Positions 18,358 through 27,163 of a stretch of 64,000 bases of DNA are shown here, piece by piece; within the stretch, counting starts at the first letter, position 1; each line of letters starts with the position of its first letter. The stretch comes from Pseudomonas marginalis. Lineage in GTDB: Bacteria; Pseudomonadota; Gammaproteobacteria; Pseudomonadales; Pseudomonadaceae. The stretch lies in contig NZ_LKEG01000049.1 of the NCBI RefSeq assembly GCF_001645105.1, positions 1 through 64,000 of the forward strand. Direction: 5' to 3'. The position numbers were made by a program, and so were the translations under genes. The notes beneath the pieces were generated by a model. The model saw only the letters and a program-made list of their open reading frames with translations, searched no databases and was not told the DNA's origin.

Positions 18358-21300
18358 TCAGGCCTTATCCGGTTTGGCCAGCAAGGTATACACGCAAGGC
18401 AGGACAAACAATGTAAACAGCGTGCCGATCGACATCCCTGTCGCAATCACCATACCGATATCAAACCGGCTGACCGCGCCCGCACCCGTGGCGAAAATCA
18501 GCGGCACCATGCCGAACACCATCGCCGCGGTGGTCATCAACACCGGTCGCAGGCGAATCGCTGCCGCTTCTTCCACCGCCTGGCGTGGCGTCAGGCCCTT
18601 GTCTTTGCGCAGTTGGTTGGCGAACTCCACGATCAGGATCCCGTGCTTACTGATCAAACCGATCAGCGTCACCAAACCGACCTGGGTGTAGATGTTCATG
18701 CTCGACCAACCCAGGAACAGCGGAATCAGCGCCCCGCAGATCGACAACGGCACCGTCACCAGAATCACCAACGGGTCACGGAAACTCTCGAACTGCGCCG
18801 CCAGCACCAGGAAGATAATCGCCAGGGCCAGGCCAAAGGTGACCCACAGCGCCGTGCCTTCCTGGATAAATTGCCGGGACGCGCCGCTGTAGTCGAACGC
18901 ATATCCGGGCGGGGTTTCTTCAAGGGCTATCTGGCGCACGGTGTCGATGGCCTCGCCCATGCTGACGATGGGAAACCCCGAGATCAGCGCCGAGTTGAGT
19001 TGCTGGAACTGGTTCAGCTGCCGGGGGCGGGCGCGGTCCGTCAACGTGATCAGGGTCGAGAGTGGCAGCAACTCGCCCTGGGCGTTTTTCACGTAGTAGT
19101 TGTTCAGCCAGTCGGGGTTGTCGCGGTAGGCACGCTCGACCTGGGCAATCACTTTGTAGCTGCGTCCATCCAGGGTGAACCGGTTGATTTCCGCCTCCGC
19201 GAGCAACGTCGCCAGGGTGCCGCCGAGGTCCTGCATCGACACGCCCATCTGCGCCGCCTTGGCACGGTCGATATCCACCACCACTTCGGGTTTGTCGAAT
19301 GCCAGGTCGATATCGACAAAGGCAAACTTGCCCGACGCCATCGCGCGCTTTTTCACCCGGTTGGCCACATCGAGCAACGACTCATAGTCGTTGGCCGTGT
19401 TGATCACAAAGCCGAACGGCAAGCCTTCGCCCGTGCCCGGCAAAGAGGGCAGGTTGAAGCCGAACACTTGCAGGCCGGGAATCTGCTCGAGGCGCTTTTG
19501 TACCTCGGGCAGGATTTGCATCTGGGTGCGGTCGCGCTCGTTCCACGGCTTGAGCAGAAAACCGCCGATGCCCGATTGCACACCGTTGAAGCCGTTGATC
19601 TGGAACGACGAGTAGTACTCCGGGAACTCCTTGAAGATTTTGATGAACTCGTCTGTGTAGGTGTTGAGGTAGTCCAGGTTAGTCGGCTGCGGCGCGCTGG
19701 CCATCATGAAGATAATGCCTTGGTCTTCGTCAGGCGCCAGTTGCGACTGGGTGAACTTGAGGAACACCGGGATCAGGCACAGCACGATCAACGCAAACAC
19801 GATCACCACCGGCCGCGTGTTCAACGTGCCGTGCAGCATGCTCTGGTAGCGGCGCTTGAGGCTGTCGAAGATCCGGTCGAGGCGGTGAGCCAGGCCCGAA
19901 GGGTTTTCATCGTGACGCAACAACAGCGCGCACATCATCGGCGACAGCGTCAGGGCGACGATGCCGGAAATGATCACTGCACCGGCGAGGGTGAGGGCGA
20001 ATTCCTTGAACAGCGCACCCGTGAGCCCTTCGAGAAAGCCAATCGGCGCATACACCGCCGCCAGGGTGACGGTCATCGACACCACCGGCAGCGCGATTTC
20101 CCGTGCACCTTCCAGCGCTGCATCCAGAGGCGTCTTGCCGTCTTCGATATGCCGGTGGATGTTTTCCACCACCACGATGGCATCGTCCACCACCAGGCCG
20201 ATGGCCAGGACCATCGCCAGCAGGGTCAGCAGGTTGATCGAATAGCCCATCAACTGCATGAAAAACAGCACGCCGATCATCGACAGCGGGATCGTGATGA
20301 CCGGGATCACCACCGACCGCAGGGCACCGAGGAACAGGAACACCACCACAATCACGATCAGTACCGCTTCAAACAGCGTCTTGACGACTTCGTTGATGGA
20401 CGCCTGGATAAACAGCGTGGCGTCGTAGGCGATTTCGGCCTTGAGGGTGGGCGGCAGCTGGGATTCCAGCTCCGGCATGATCTTGCGCACTTCCTTGATC
20501 ACATCCAACGGGTTGGCGCTGGGCGTGGCCTTGATACCGATGTACACCGACGGCGTGCCGCCAAATGAGCTGATGGCGTTGTAGTTTTCCGCGCCCATTT
20601 CAACCCGGGCCACGTCCCGCAGCAGCACACGGCTGTCGCCGTCGGTTTTCACCGTGATCGCGCCAAATGCGTCGGCGGACTTGAGGTCGGTGTTCGCGTT
20701 GATACTGGTGACCACGAACTCGCCCTTCACCTCGCCGGCGGCGGACAGGAAGTTGTAGCGGCGCACGGCGTCGGTGATGTCGCTGGCGCTGAGGCCGAAA
20801 CCGGCGAGTTTCACCGGGTCGAGCCAGATGCGCATGGCGAATACCTGGTTGCCGAGGATCTCCGCTTCGGCCATGCCGGGCAGGGTGGCGAGCTTGGGCT
20901 GGATCACCCGAGACAGGTAGTCGGTGATCTGCGGATTGCTCAGTTGCCCGCTGGAGAAGCTGATGTACATCAGCGCCGAGGCGTCGGCGGCTTCTTTGCT
21001 CAGCACCGGGTCCTCGGCATCCTGGGGCAGCTTGTTCTTGACCTCGTTGGCCTTGGCCAGCAATTCGGTAAACAGGCGGTCGCTGTTGGCGCCGATGCGC
21101 GCGTAGATCGAGATCACCGAGAAGTTCTGGCGACTCACCGAGGTCATGTAGTCGATGCCTTCGGCGCTGGCCAGGCTTTGTTGCAGGGGTTGGGTGATAT
21201 AGCCCTGGATGGTCTCGGCGTTCGCACCGGGGTAGGCGGTGGTCACCGTGATCAGGGCGTTCTCCATGCTTGGATACTGGCGCAGCGGCAGCTTGCTGTA

Positions 21301-21384
21301 AGCCTGGAAACCCAGCAGCACGATCAGCAGGCTGACCACCATGGCCAGCACGGGCCGGCGAATAAAGACGTCGGTGAACTTCAT
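18358..21384 (-). CDS. mexW: RND efflux transporter, MexW-like
   Basis: A 1008-residue hydrophobe/amphiphile exporter of the inner membrane. It starts with the family N-terminus FIRRPVLAMVVSLLIVLLG. The proton-relay Asp pair is in LAIGLVVDDAIVVVENIHRH, and the Lys helix is LISKHGILIVEFANQLR. Two large periplasmic domains follow TM1 and TM7 (RQNFSVISIYARIGANSD; LNQFQQLNSALISGFPIVSMGEA). In P. aeruginosa MexVW sits next to the inaA region and uses OprM as outer channel; no channel gene is present here. It lies 3 bp after the periplasmic adaptor gene. A closely similar pair lies directly upstream. Confidence 0.88.
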   Translation of the reverse strand: MKFTDVFIRRPVLAMVVSLLIVLLGFQAYSKLPLRQYPSMENALITVTTAYPGANAETIQGYITQPLQQSLASAEGIDYMTSVSRQNFSVISIYARIGANSDRLFTELLAKANEVKNKLPQDAEDPVLSKEAADASALMYISFSSGQLSNPQITDYLSRVIQPKLATLPGMAEAEILGNQVFAMRIWLDPVKLAGFGLSASDITDAVRRYNFLSAAGEVKGEFVVTSINANTDLKSADAFGAITVKTDGDSRVLLRDVARVEMGAENYNAISSFGGTPSVYIGIKATPSANPLDVIKEVRKIMPELESQLPPTLKAEIAYDATLFIQASINEVVKTLFEAVLIVIVVVFLFLGALRSVVIPVITIPLSMIGVLFFMQLMGYSINLLTLLAMVLAIGLVVDDAIVVVENIHRHIEDGKTPLDAALEGAREIALPVVSMTVTLAAVYAPIGFLEGLTGALFKEFALTLAGAVIISGIVALTLSPMMCALLLRHDENPSGLAHRLDRIFDSLKRRYQSMLHGTLNTRPVVIVFALIVLCLIPVFLKFTQSQLAPDEDQGIIFMMASAPQPTNLDYLNTYTDEFIKIFKEFPEYYSSFQINGFNGVQSGIGGFLLKPWNERDRTQMQILPEVQKRLEQIPGLQVFGFNLPSLPGTGEGLPFGFVINTANDYESLLDVANRVKKRAMASGKFAFVDIDLAFDKPEVVVDIDRAKAAQMGVSMQDLGGTLATLLAEAEINRFTLDGRSYKVIAQVERAYRDNPDWLNNYYVKNAQGELLPLSTLITLTDRARPRQLNQFQQLNSALISGFPIVSMGEAIDTVRQIALEETPPGYAFDYSGASRQFIQEGTALWVTFGLALAIIFLVLAAQFESFRDPLVILVTVPLSICGALIPLFLGWSSMNIYTQVGLVTLIGLISKHGILIVEFANQLRKDKGLTPRQAVEEAAAIRLRPVLMTTAAMVFGMVPLIFATGAGAVSRFDIGMVIATGMSIGTLFTLFVLPCVYTLLAKPDKA

Positions 21385-21387
21385 GGC

Positions 21388-22518
21388 TCAGTGCCCTGCC
21401 GGCAGGTTTTTGTCCGGGCTGATGGCAATAGGCGTGCCGTTGTCCAGCTTCAGCTGGCCGGCGCTGACCACCTGCTCGCCGGCTTTCAGGCCCTTGCTCA
21501 CCAGCACCAGGCCGCCGCGCCGCTCACCGGTCTCGACGAACCGCCGTTCGGCGATCAGCAGCGGCTTGCCATCGGCATCCTTTTCCACCTCGCCGCCCTC
21601 GGTTTTTTTCTCGGCCACGGCGTACACCGAGTTGCCGTAGAGGGTGTAGGTAATCGCGCTTTCCGGCACCACGATCTGCGCGGCGGGATTGGGCAGCAGC
21701 ACGTCCAGGCTGGTGAACATGCCGGGCAGCAGCTTGCCCTCCGGGTTGGCCAGGGTGGCGCGCACCAGCACATTGCGCGTGCTGTTCTCGACCTTGGGGT
21801 TGATCGCACTGACGCTGCCGGGGAATGGTTCGCCCGGGTAAGCCGAGACGCTGACCTGCACGGCCTGCCCAAGGGCGACTTTGGGCACGGCGTGCTCGGG
21901 GATATAGAAGTCGACGTAGAGGCTGCTGATGTCCTGCAAAGTGGCGATCACCGTGCCGCTGGCCAGGTAGTCGCCTACGTCCACTTGGCGAATGCCGATG
22001 GTGCCGCTGAATGGCGCGACGATGTGCTTTTTCGCCAACGACGCCTTGAGCTGATTGACCGTGGCCTTGTTCTTTTGCAGTTGCGCGGAGAGGCGGTCGA
22101 ACTCGCCTTTGGAGATGGCTTGGCTGCCGACCAGTTGACTGCCGCGACCGTAGTCCAGCTGGGCCAGGCCGAGGTCGGCCTGGGCGGTTTCCAGCAGGGC
22201 GCTTTCCACTGCGCTGTCGAGTTGCACCAGCGGCTGTCCGGCCTTGACCTTCTGCCCGGACGCGAACTGCACATCCTTGACTGTGCCGGCAACCTCCAGG
22301 CTCAGGTTGACCCCTTGCAAGGCTTTGAGCGTGCCCACCGAGGGCAGGCGCAGTTGCCAGGGCTGCTCGGTCGCCGTGGCGACGGCCACACTCACCGGCG
22401 GCTTGGGTTTGGAGAAGACCTGGATTTGCTGATAGATGGAAAAGGCTTTATAGCCCGCCAGCAGCAGGACAATTAACAGGACAACACCCAACATGATCAG
22501 CAGGCGACGGCGCAGCAT
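21388..22518 (-). CDS. mexV: RND periplasmic adaptor (MFP), MexV-like
   Basis: The 376-residue adaptor links the RND pump to an outer-membrane channel. It has an uncleaved-looking N-terminal anchor (LLIMLGVVLLIVLLLAGYKAF) rather than a lipobox. Lipoyl-like halves (VSLEVAGTVKDVQFASGQKVKAGQPLVQLD and HIVAPFSGTIGIRQVDVGDYL), a coiled-coil hairpin between them, and beta-barrel and membrane-proximal domains follow. ATG at 22518 has AAGGAA 7 bp upstream. It is cotranscribed with the RND gene 3 bp downstream. Confidence 0.88.
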   Translation of the reverse strand: MLRRRLLIMLGVVLLIVLLLAGYKAFSIYQQIQVFSKPKPPVSVAVATATEQPWQLRLPSVGTLKALQGVNLSLEVAGTVKDVQFASGQKVKAGQPLVQLDSAVESALLETAQADLGLAQLDYGRGSQLVGSQAISKGEFDRLSAQLQKNKATVNQLKASLAKKHIVAPFSGTIGIRQVDVGDYLASGTVIATLQDISSLYVDFYIPEHAVPKVALGQAVQVSVSAYPGEPFPGSVSAINPKVENSTRNVLVRATLANPEGKLLPGMFTSLDVLLPNPAAQIVVPESAITYTLYGNSVYAVAEKKTEGGEVEKDADGKPLLIAERRFVETGERRGGLVLVSKGLKAGEQVVSAGQLKLDNGTPIAISPDKNLPAGH

Positions 22519-22567
22519 ATTCCGGTTCCTTGGAAAAACTGGGGCAGACGAAGACAGGCACATCCGG

Positions 22568-22592
22568 AACATACTCCGAGTGTCGGAGGTAT
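22568..22592. promoter_or_regulatory. Dyad upstream of the MexV-like gene, candidate operator
   Basis: ACTCCGAGTGTCGGAGGT contains CTCCGA-GTG-TCGGAG, a 6-bp perfect dyad around 3 bp, about 55 bp before the mexV start. On the minus strand a TATGTT hexamer borders it. The shape fits a repressor or MerR-type operator, but no regulator gene is adjacent. Confidence 0.4.
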
Positions 22593-22658
22593 TCCAGCGG
22601 GTAAGTTTTACCGTCGGTGGCAGGCTGGAACTCACCGATTGTCAGTTATAAAAGGTGA

Positions 22659-22680
22659 GAAAGGGCTGTCAGCCCTTTCC
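22659..22680 (-). terminator. Possible terminator of the upstream RND pair
   Basis: GAAAGGGCT-GTC-AGCCCTTTC is a 9-bp stem just after the RND stop at 22687 (minus strand). The following minus-strand bases TCACCTTTTAT give only a weak T-run. Confidence 0.55.
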
Positions 22681-22686
22681 AGTGAA

Positions 22687-25600
22687 TCAGTGCGGGGATG
22701 TGCTGCCAACCGTTCGAGCCGCTGGGTCGGCTTTGGTCAATGCCGCGTACACCGATGGCAGGACGAACAAGGTAAATAATGTCCCGATCGACATGCCGGT
22801 GGCGATCACCAGGCCAATATCAAATCGGCTGACGGCGCCTGCGCCGCTGGACAAAATCAGCGGGATCACCCCCAGCACGGTCGCCAGGGTGGTCATCAGA
22901 ATAGGTCGCAGACGGATTGCTGCTGCCTCCTCGACGGCGGCGCGCGGTGACAGGCCCCGTTCCTTGCGCAGTTGGTTAGCAAATTCGACGATGAGGATTC
23001 CGTGCTTACTGATCAGGCCTATTAACGTGACCAAACCGATTTGCGTATAGATGTTCAGGGTGGACCAACCCAGGAACAGCGCGATCAACGCCCCGGCTAT
23101 CGACAGTGGCACCGTCACCAGTATCACCAAGGAATCGCGCAGGCTTTCGAACTGTGCGGCCAATACCAGGCCGATGATCGCCAGCGCCAGGCCGAAGGTG
23201 CCCCACAGCGCGTTCCCCTCCTGAACAAACTGGCGGGTAGCATTGCTGTAATCGAAGGTGTAACCCGGTGGCGCCTCTTCTTGGGCGATTGCTTGCAGGG
23301 TTTCGAGCGCATGACTCATGCCGACAATCGGAAATCCTGAAACGATGACTGAATTGAGCTGTTGGAACTGATTCAACTGCCGTGGTCGCACCTGTTGGCT
23401 GGATACTTTGATTAATGTCGAAAGGGGAAGCAATTGACCGTCGGCGTTTTTGACTGCGTAGTGGCTCAGCCATTGCGGATTGTCTCGGTAGGTGCGCTCG
23501 ACCTGGGCAATCACCTTGTAGAGGTGGCCATCAATGCTGAATCGGTTGATTTCCGTTTCAGCCAGCAGGGTCGCCAGGGTCAGGCTCAGCTCTTCCATGG
23601 ATACCCCCATTTGCGCGGCTTTGGTCCGGTCGATGTCGATCACCACTTCGGGGCGGTCGAACGCCAGGTCGATATCCACGTAGGCAAATTTTCCTGAGTC
23701 TATTGCACGTTGCTTGATGCGTTCGGCCACGCTCATCATCGACTCATAGTCTTGCTGGGAACTGAGCACGAAGCCGAAGGGCAGGCCCTCACCCCCTCCT
23801 GGCAGGGACGGCAGGTTAAACGCGAAGACCTGCAGGCCGGGGATACGGTCCAGTTTTTCGCGCAGGGGGGCAAGTACCTGCATCTGTGTGCGGTCACGCT
23901 CTTTCCAGGGTTTGAGTAGAAACCCACCGACACCTGAATGAACACCGTCCAGGCCGTTGATCTGGAACGAAGCCTGGTATTCGGGCAGCGTCTTGAACGG
24001 CTCGATAAATGCCTGGGTATACGTATTCAGGTAGGCCAGGTTGGTCGGTTGCGGCGCACTGGAAAGGATGAATATCAGGCCCTTGTCCTCATCGGGTGCC
24101 AGTTCCGAAAGGGTGAACATGAGCATTACGGGAATCAGGCCGAGTACGACCAGGGCAAACACCAAGACCACCGACTGCGCTTTCATGATCTGATGCAGGC
24201 GTTGCTGATAGCTTTTTCTCAACGCATTAAAGAAGCGGTCCAGGATCAGGAACAGGCCCTTGGGCTGTTCTTCGGGGCGTAGCAGCACCGCGCACATCAT
24301 CGGCGACAGGGTCAGCGCGACGATACCGGAAATCACCACGGCACCGGCGAGCGTCAGGGCGAACTCCTTGAACAAGGCGCCCGTAAGGCCTTGCAGGAAA
24401 CCGATAGGGGTATACACCGCAGCCAGTGTGATGGTCATGGACAGCACCGGCACACATATCTCTCTCGCACCCCGGATAGCCGCTTCAAGAGGGGATTTAC
24501 CCCTTTCGATGTGCCGGTGAATGTTTTCCATCACCACGATGGCGTCATCGACGACCAGGCCGATCGCCAGAACCATGGCCAGCAGGGTCAGAACGTTGAT
24601 GGAGTACCCCATCACTTGCATGAAAAACAGCGTGCCAATCAGTGACAGCGGAATAGTGACGACTGGAATTAGCGCTGAGCGCAGCGAACCCAGGAACAAA
24701 AAAACCACCAACACCACGATCACGATGGCCTCCACCAGGCTGGACAGCACCTGGTCGATAGAGGCGTTGATGTACAGCGTCGAGTCGTAGGCGATGTCCA
24801 CGTCCAGGCCAGGTGGGATCTGCGATTGCAGCTGCGGCAGCAATTCGCGAACGTGCTTGGCCAACTCCAGGGGGTTGGCGTCGGGGGCCGGTTTGATGCT
24901 GATGTAGAGTGCAGGAATGCCATTGAACGTACTGAAACTGTCGTAGTTCTGTGAACCCAATTCCACGCGTGCCACGTCACCCAGGCGCACCTGGCTGTCG
25001 CCCTTGGTTTTCAGGGGGATCGCATTAAACCCCTCTACCGAATGGAGTTCGGTGTTGGTCTGGATGCTGGTGACGACATATTCACCCGTTACATCACCTG
25101 CGGTGGGCTGCACGTTGTAGCGCTTGATCGCCTGCGTCACCTCACTGGCGCTCAAACCAAAACCAGCGAGTTTTATAGGGTCCAGCCACAGGCGCATGGC
25201 AAAGCTCTGGTTGCCGATGATCTGCGCTTCGGCCATGCCCGGCAGGGTCACCAGCCGAGGTTGAATCACACGACTCAGGTAGTCAGTGATCTGGGCGTTG
25301 TTCATGGTTTCGCTGGAAAAGCTCAGGTACATCAACGCGGTATTGTCAGCTGCGACCTTGCTCAGTATCGGGTCGTCAATCTCGCGCGGTAACTGGTTCC
25401 TGACTTCATTGGTCTTGGCCAGCAGCTCCGTGAACAAGCGGTCGCTGTCGGCGCCGACTCGCCCGTAGATCGAGATGATCGAGATGTTCTGGCGACTGGA
25501 AGACTTCATGTAATCGATGCCTTGCGCGCTGGCCAGGCTCTTCTGCAACGGTTGGGTGATGTAGCTTTGAACACTCTCGGCACTTGAGCCTGGAGAGACC

Positions 25601-25746
25601 GTGGTCACCGTGATCAGCGCACTTTCCATCTGTGGGAACTGGCGCAACGGCAATTTTCCGTACGCCTGCCAGCCCAGCAACACAATTAACAGACTCACCA
25701 CCAGCGCAAGTACGGGGCGGCGAATGAACAGGTCGGTGATCGTCAT
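22687..25746 (-). CDS. Second RND efflux transporter, paralogue of the MexW-like pump
   Basis: A 1019-residue RND pump with the same landmarks as its neighbour: FIRRPVLALVVSLLIVLLG, LAIGLVVDDAIVVMENIHRH and LISKHGILIVEFANQLR. By eye the two are about 70 percent identical over the first 200 residues and differ most in the periplasmic porter loops. The C-terminus is about ten residues longer (AARTVGSTSPH). Its ATG overlaps the stop of its own adaptor gene (ATGA). Tandem duplication of the whole adaptor-pump pair is the simplest explanation. Substrates are unknown and no channel gene is present. Confidence 0.88.
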   Translation of the reverse strand: MTITDLFIRRPVLALVVSLLIVLLGWQAYGKLPLRQFPQMESALITVTTVSPGSSAESVQSYITQPLQKSLASAQGIDYMKSSSRQNISIISIYGRVGADSDRLFTELLAKTNEVRNQLPREIDDPILSKVAADNTALMYLSFSSETMNNAQITDYLSRVIQPRLVTLPGMAEAQIIGNQSFAMRLWLDPIKLAGFGLSASEVTQAIKRYNVQPTAGDVTGEYVVTSIQTNTELHSVEGFNAIPLKTKGDSQVRLGDVARVELGSQNYDSFSTFNGIPALYISIKPAPDANPLELAKHVRELLPQLQSQIPPGLDVDIAYDSTLYINASIDQVLSSLVEAIVIVVLVVFLFLGSLRSALIPVVTIPLSLIGTLFFMQVMGYSINVLTLLAMVLAIGLVVDDAIVVMENIHRHIERGKSPLEAAIRGAREICVPVLSMTITLAAVYTPIGFLQGLTGALFKEFALTLAGAVVISGIVALTLSPMMCAVLLRPEEQPKGLFLILDRFFNALRKSYQQRLHQIMKAQSVVLVFALVVLGLIPVMLMFTLSELAPDEDKGLIFILSSAPQPTNLAYLNTYTQAFIEPFKTLPEYQASFQINGLDGVHSGVGGFLLKPWKERDRTQMQVLAPLREKLDRIPGLQVFAFNLPSLPGGGEGLPFGFVLSSQQDYESMMSVAERIKQRAIDSGKFAYVDIDLAFDRPEVVIDIDRTKAAQMGVSMEELSLTLATLLAETEINRFSIDGHLYKVIAQVERTYRDNPQWLSHYAVKNADGQLLPLSTLIKVSSQQVRPRQLNQFQQLNSVIVSGFPIVGMSHALETLQAIAQEEAPPGYTFDYSNATRQFVQEGNALWGTFGLALAIIGLVLAAQFESLRDSLVILVTVPLSIAGALIALFLGWSTLNIYTQIGLVTLIGLISKHGILIVEFANQLRKERGLSPRAAVEEAAAIRLRPILMTTLATVLGVIPLILSSGAGAVSRFDIGLVIATGMSIGTLFTLFVLPSVYAALTKADPAARTVGSTSPH

Positions 25747-26900
25747 TCTTGGTTTTCCCGATAGGTCGCCTGGGGCAGGTCATCCGGTTGATTCCTGTCG
25801 ATGCTGATATGCACCGGCGTACCGTGCACCAGCTTGTTCTGACCAGCAGTGACGACTTGTTCACCCTTGTGCAGGCCCTTGTCGACCACGACAAGGCCAT
25901 CGCGTCGCTCGCTGCTTTGGATCAAGCGCCGCTCGGCGATCAGCACCGGCGTGCCGTCTTCCTGCAGCCCATGCTCCTGGGTGTCATCGGGGGGGGGCAC
26001 AACGTACACGTATTGCCCGTAGGGGCTGAACGTGATCGCGCTTTCCGCAACCACCGTGTGCAATTGCGGGTCGGCCAGCTGTATCCGCAGGTCAGCGAAC
26101 ATGCCTGGCAGCACATTTTTGGGCGGGTCTGCCAGGGTCGCCCGCACCAATACATTTCGCGTGCTGTCATCAACAATCGGGTTGATGGCGCTGACGCTGG
26201 CGAGGCTGAAAACACCGGGGCGCGCAGAGACTTCAACCTGAACCGACTGGCCGATCGTGATCAATTGGGCGGCTTGCTCGGGGACATGGAAATCAACGTA
26301 AAGACTGCTGGTGTCCTGCAGGCTGGCGATCACCGTACCGCTTTGCAGGAAGTCACCCAGATCCACTTGGCGAATACCGATGATGCCGCTGAAAGGGGCG
26401 ACGATAGATTTCTTTTTCAGTGCTTCGCTGCGTTGCGCAACGAGGGCATTGTGCCGCGTGAGCTCTGCACTCAGTCGATCGTACTCACCTCGGGAAATGG
26501 CGTTGATCGTCACCAGCTCCTTGCCGCGTTCGAAATTCTGCCGGGCCAAACGTTGGTCGGCCCGTGCCATGTCCAACTCGGCCTGTTCGGTCTGGTGCTC
26601 AAGTTGCAGCAACGGTTGGCCTGCATCGACCCTTTGCCCTGACTCGAAGTGCAGCTGGGTGACCACGCCGGGAACTTCGATACTTAAATTGATACCTTGC
26701 AATGCCTTGAACGTGCCAGCTGCCGGCAACTGGCGCTGCCAGCGCTTTTCGAATGCGTTGGAGACCGCGACGCTCACGGGCGGCTTTGGCGCATGCAGGA
26801 TTTGCAGCTGTTGGTAAACCCAAAACGCCTTGTAGCTGGCAAGCATCAGTACGACTAACAGGACGATACTGAGCATGGTAAGCATCCGACGGCCCGGCAT
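25743..26900 (-). CDS. Second RND periplasmic adaptor, paralogue of the MexV-like protein
   Basis: The 385-residue adaptor has an N-terminal anchor (LTMLSIVLLVVLMLASYKAFWVYQQLQ) like its neighbour. Paired lipoyl-like segments (GINLSIEVPGVVTQLHFESGQRVDAG and SIVAPFSGIIGIRQVDLGDFL) and a coiled-coil hairpin follow. AAGGAA lies 6 bp upstream of the ATG. It is the first gene of the second pair and overlaps the pump gene by 4 bp. Upstream lie two palindromes that could bind a regulator. Confidence 0.86.
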   Translation of the reverse strand: MPGRRMLTMLSIVLLVVLMLASYKAFWVYQQLQILHAPKPPVSVAVSNAFEKRWQRQLPAAGTFKALQGINLSIEVPGVVTQLHFESGQRVDAGQPLLQLEHQTEQAELDMARADQRLARQNFERGKELVTINAISRGEYDRLSAELTRHNALVAQRSEALKKKSIVAPFSGIIGIRQVDLGDFLQSGTVIASLQDTSSLYVDFHVPEQAAQLITIGQSVQVEVSARPGVFSLASVSAINPIVDDSTRNVLVRATLADPPKNVLPGMFADLRIQLADPQLHTVVAESAITFSPYGQYVYVVPPPDDTQEHGLQEDGTPVLIAERRLIQSSERRDGLVVVDKGLHKGEQVVTAGQNKLVHGTPVHISIDRNQPDDLPQATYRENQE

Positions 26901-27030
26901 AGCTGATTCCTTGTAGTGAGGCGAGTGAGGTGTTGCATGAAGGACGCGCAGGCAGGACCATCCGACGACACGCTGAGCGCCGAAGTTTTCACGAGAAAGG
27001 CGGGGGCAATAAGCAGTAAATTCGCGAGTT

Positions 27031-27046
27031 TCTGTAGGAATACAGA
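27031..27046. promoter_or_regulatory. Palindrome TCTGTA-GGAA-TACAGA, candidate operator
   Basis: A perfect 6-bp dyad with a 4-bp centre, 131 bp upstream of the second adaptor gene. It resembles a LexA site but the half-site spacing (CTGT-N6-ACAG) is two bases short, so another dimeric regulator is more likely. Confidence 0.4.
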
Positions 27047-27053
27047 TCTCTAA

Positions 27054-27070
27054 ATGAAAGGTGTTTTCAT
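27054..27070. promoter_or_regulatory. Palindrome ATGAAA-N5-TTTCAT, candidate operator
   Basis: A perfect 6-bp dyad with a 5-bp centre, lying 8 bp beyond the first palindrome, upstream of the second RND pair. Nothing comparable is seen upstream of the first pair. The 263-bp gap from 26901 to 27163 otherwise shows no gene. Confidence 0.4.
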
Positions 27071-27163
27071 ATTTGTTGTAGGAAAAATGCGGAGTGTTGC
27101 TGAGGGAGGGGCATGCGCCAGGGCGTCAGCCCAGGCGCTAAGGCGCTGAAGAGAGTCCCGGCG

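Noticed and set aside
18325-20568. A 747-codon plus-strand frame opposite the MexW-like gene
   Set aside because: Antisense of a conserved RND pump; sequence is Arg/Gln/His-rich shadow. The same applies to the frame at 20944-22476 and to the one at 44323-45876 opposite gtrS.
27031-27046. LexA box upstream of the second RND pair
   Set aside because: Half-sites CTGT and ACAG are separated by 6 bp, not 8, so it does not fit a LexA operator.
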